From Deltaproteobacteria bacterium (GTDB lineage Bacteria > Desulfobacterota > Desulfovibrionia > Desulfovibrionales > Desulfovibrionaceae), in NCBI GenBank assembly GCA_020861205.1, contig JAJBSY010000211.1:1-7146 (forward strand): a stretch of DNA of 7,146 nt, given 5' to 3'. Positions 5,896-7,146 of the stretch are shown piece after piece. The position numbers and the translations under genes were made by a program. The stretch's first letter is position 1, and each line of letters opens with the position of its first letter. The notes beneath the pieces are model-generated. The model saw only the letters and a program-made list of their open reading frames with translations. It did no database searches and was not told where the DNA came from.

Positions 5896-7146
5896 ATGGA
5901 AAAACTCGTTATCGAAGGCGGGGTCAGCCTGAACGGGACGCTTCGCGTCAACGGCTCCAAAAACGCCTCCCTGCCCATCCTTTTCGCCGCCATTCTCGCG
6001 GACGGCGAGGTAACCTACACCAACGTGCCGCGTCTTCGCGACATCACAACCACGACCAGGCTGCTCAACATTCTCGGCTGCCCGGCGGAACGCAAGGAAG
6101 ACGGCTCCATCACGGTAAGGCCCGGTTCCCTCGTGCCCGAAGCCCCTTACGATCTCGTCAAGACCATGCGCGCTTCCGTCCTGGTTCTCGGGCCGCTTCT
6201 GGCCCGCCTGGGAAAAGCCAGGGTCGCGCTTCCCGGCGGGTGCGCCATCGGCGCGCGCCCGGTGGACCAGCACCTCAAAGCCATGGAAAAGATGGGCGCC
6301 GTTTTCGACCTGGAAGACGGGTATATTCTCGGCCGCTGCGCCGAGTTGCGGGGGGCGGACATCACCTTTGACATGCCCACGGTGGGCGGCACGGAAAACG
6401 TGCTCATGGCGGCCGTTCTCGCGAAGGGTGAAACCGTTCTGCGCAACGCCGCCAGGGAGCCGGAAATCTCGGATCTCGCCAACTTTCTCGTTTCCTGCGG
6501 CGCGCGCATCTCCGGCCACGGCACGGACGTCATCCATGTGCGGGGCGTACCCTCCCTGTCCGGCACCGCCTACCGCGTGATGCCGGACAGGATCGAAGCC
6601 GGAACGTTCCTGGTGGCCGCGGCCATCACCGGCGGCGAGGTGCTGGTCGAGGACTGCCCTTCCGAAGAGCTGACCGCCACCATGGCAAAACTTTCGGACA
6701 TGGGCGTTGTTCTCCAACAGAAGGAAGGCGGCGTCCTCGTCAAGCGCAACGGGCACCTCAAGGGCGTTGACGTGACCACACAACCGCATCCGGGTTTTCC
6801 CACGGACATGCAGGCCCAGCTCATGGCGCTCATGGCCACGGCTTCCGGGTCGAGCTCCGTGGAAGAAACCATTTTTGAGAACCGTTTCATGCACGTTCCC
6901 GAGCTCAACCGCATGGGCGCGGATATCAAGATCTCCGGCGGCAAGGCGTTCGTGCGCGGCGTGAAACGCCTCACCGGCGCGCCGGTCATGGCCTCCGATC
7001 TTCGCGCCAGCGCCTCCCTGGTGCTGGCGGGTCTGGCGGCTACCGGCAAAACCGAGGTGCAACGCATCTACCACCTGGATCGCGGATACGAGCGGATAGA
7101 GGAACGCCTGACCGCCGCCGGGGCGCGCATCCGCCGGGTTCCGGAA
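5896..7146 (+). CDS. murA: UDP-N-acetylglucosamine 1-carboxyvinyltransferase (MurA), 3' end cut by window
   Basis: MurA transfers enolpyruvate from PEP to UDP-GlcNAc, the first committed step of peptidoglycan synthesis, in the cytoplasm. All 417 visible codons are open. The family is usually about 417-420 residues and the last residues ([26 protein letters not shown]) match its normal C-terminus, so only the stop and perhaps one or two codons are missing. Key residues are present: K22 and N23 (GSKNA), R92 (KTMRAS), C116 and R121 ([13 protein letters not shown]), D304 (GFPTDMQAQ) and R396 (LDRGYERI). The active-site loop carries the Cys that fosfomycin alkylates, so the enzyme is predicted to be of the sensitive type, unlike the Cys-to-Asp variants. 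The Shine-Dalgarno sequence at 5885-5890 supports the start. The leader holds a strong hairpin (5821-5853) and the opposing tRNA-His lies just upstream. Its product pathway ends with the flippase encoded by the neighbouring murJ. Confidence 0.97.
   Translation, partial: MEKLVIEGGVSLNGTLRVNGSKNASLPILFAAILADGEVTYTNVPRLRDITTTTRLLNILGCPAERKEDGSITVRPGSLVPEAPYDLVKTMRASVLVLGPLLARLGKARVALPGGCAIGARPVDQHLKAMEKMGAVFDLEDGYILGRCAELRGADITFDMPTVGGTENVLMAAVLAKGETVLRNAAREPEISDLANFLVSCGARISGHGTDVIHVRGVPSLSGTAYRVMPDRIEAGTFLVAAAITGGEVLVEDCPSEELTATMAKLSDMGVVLQQKEGGVLVKRNGHLKGVDVTTQPHPGFPTDMQAQLMALMATASGSSSVEETIFENRFMHVPELNRMGADIKISGGKAFVRGVKRLTGAPVMASDLRASASLVLAGLAATGKTEVQRIYHLDRGYERIEERLTAAGARIRRVPE

Noticed and set aside
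5809..7074. A 421-codon minus-strand open frame
   Set aside because: It is the antisense shadow of murA, whose plus-strand frame is complete with all catalytic residues.

Overview
The window is a stretch of ordinary bacterial chromosome: GC-rich, densely coded, with no mobile element, CRISPR array or phage gene visible. The combination of a PaaK-like adenylate-forming protein of a divergent type, mutM, xthA, murJ, a solitary tRNA-His and murA, together with the base composition, fits a Gram-negative of the Desulfovibrio type (Desulfobacterota). That placement is an inference from general gene character and was not tested by a search.

Layout. Positions 1-1209 (+) hold the 3' part of a phenylacetate-CoA ligase/coenzyme F390 synthetase-like gene whose start lies outside the window. 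A 142 bp gap with two GC-rich hairpins follows. Then come mutM (1352-2206, +; formamidopyrimidine-DNA glycosylase) and, 12 bp later, an unrecognised gene for a single-pass membrane-anchored protein (2219-2848, +). xthA (2907-3674, -; exonuclease III-type AP endonuclease) runs convergently towards them. Its upstream region holds a clear sigma70-like promoter whose predicted start point falls on the start codon itself. murJ (3918-5498, +; lipid II flippase) is divergent from xthA. A minus-strand tRNA-His(GTG) with its own intrinsic terminator (5647-5768) sits between murJ and murA. murA (5896 to the window end, +) has all 417 visible codons open, and probably only its last one or few codons and its stop are missing.

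How the genes relate. MutM and XthA act in the same base-excision repair route: MutM removes oxidised purines and nicks the strand, and XthA cleans the blocked 3' end or cuts AP sites. They lie on converging transcripts and so are not one operon. MurA makes the first committed peptidoglycan precursor and MurJ flips the finished lipid II, so two ends of the same pathway are neighbours, separated by the opposing tRNA. No new defence or metabolic system is evident. The points most worth a second look are the PaaK-like protein, which lacks the usual ATP-binding loop and C-terminal lysine motif; the predicted leaderless xthA mRNA; a 14-bp-stem hairpin ahead of murA; and the unknown membrane-anchored protein after mutM.
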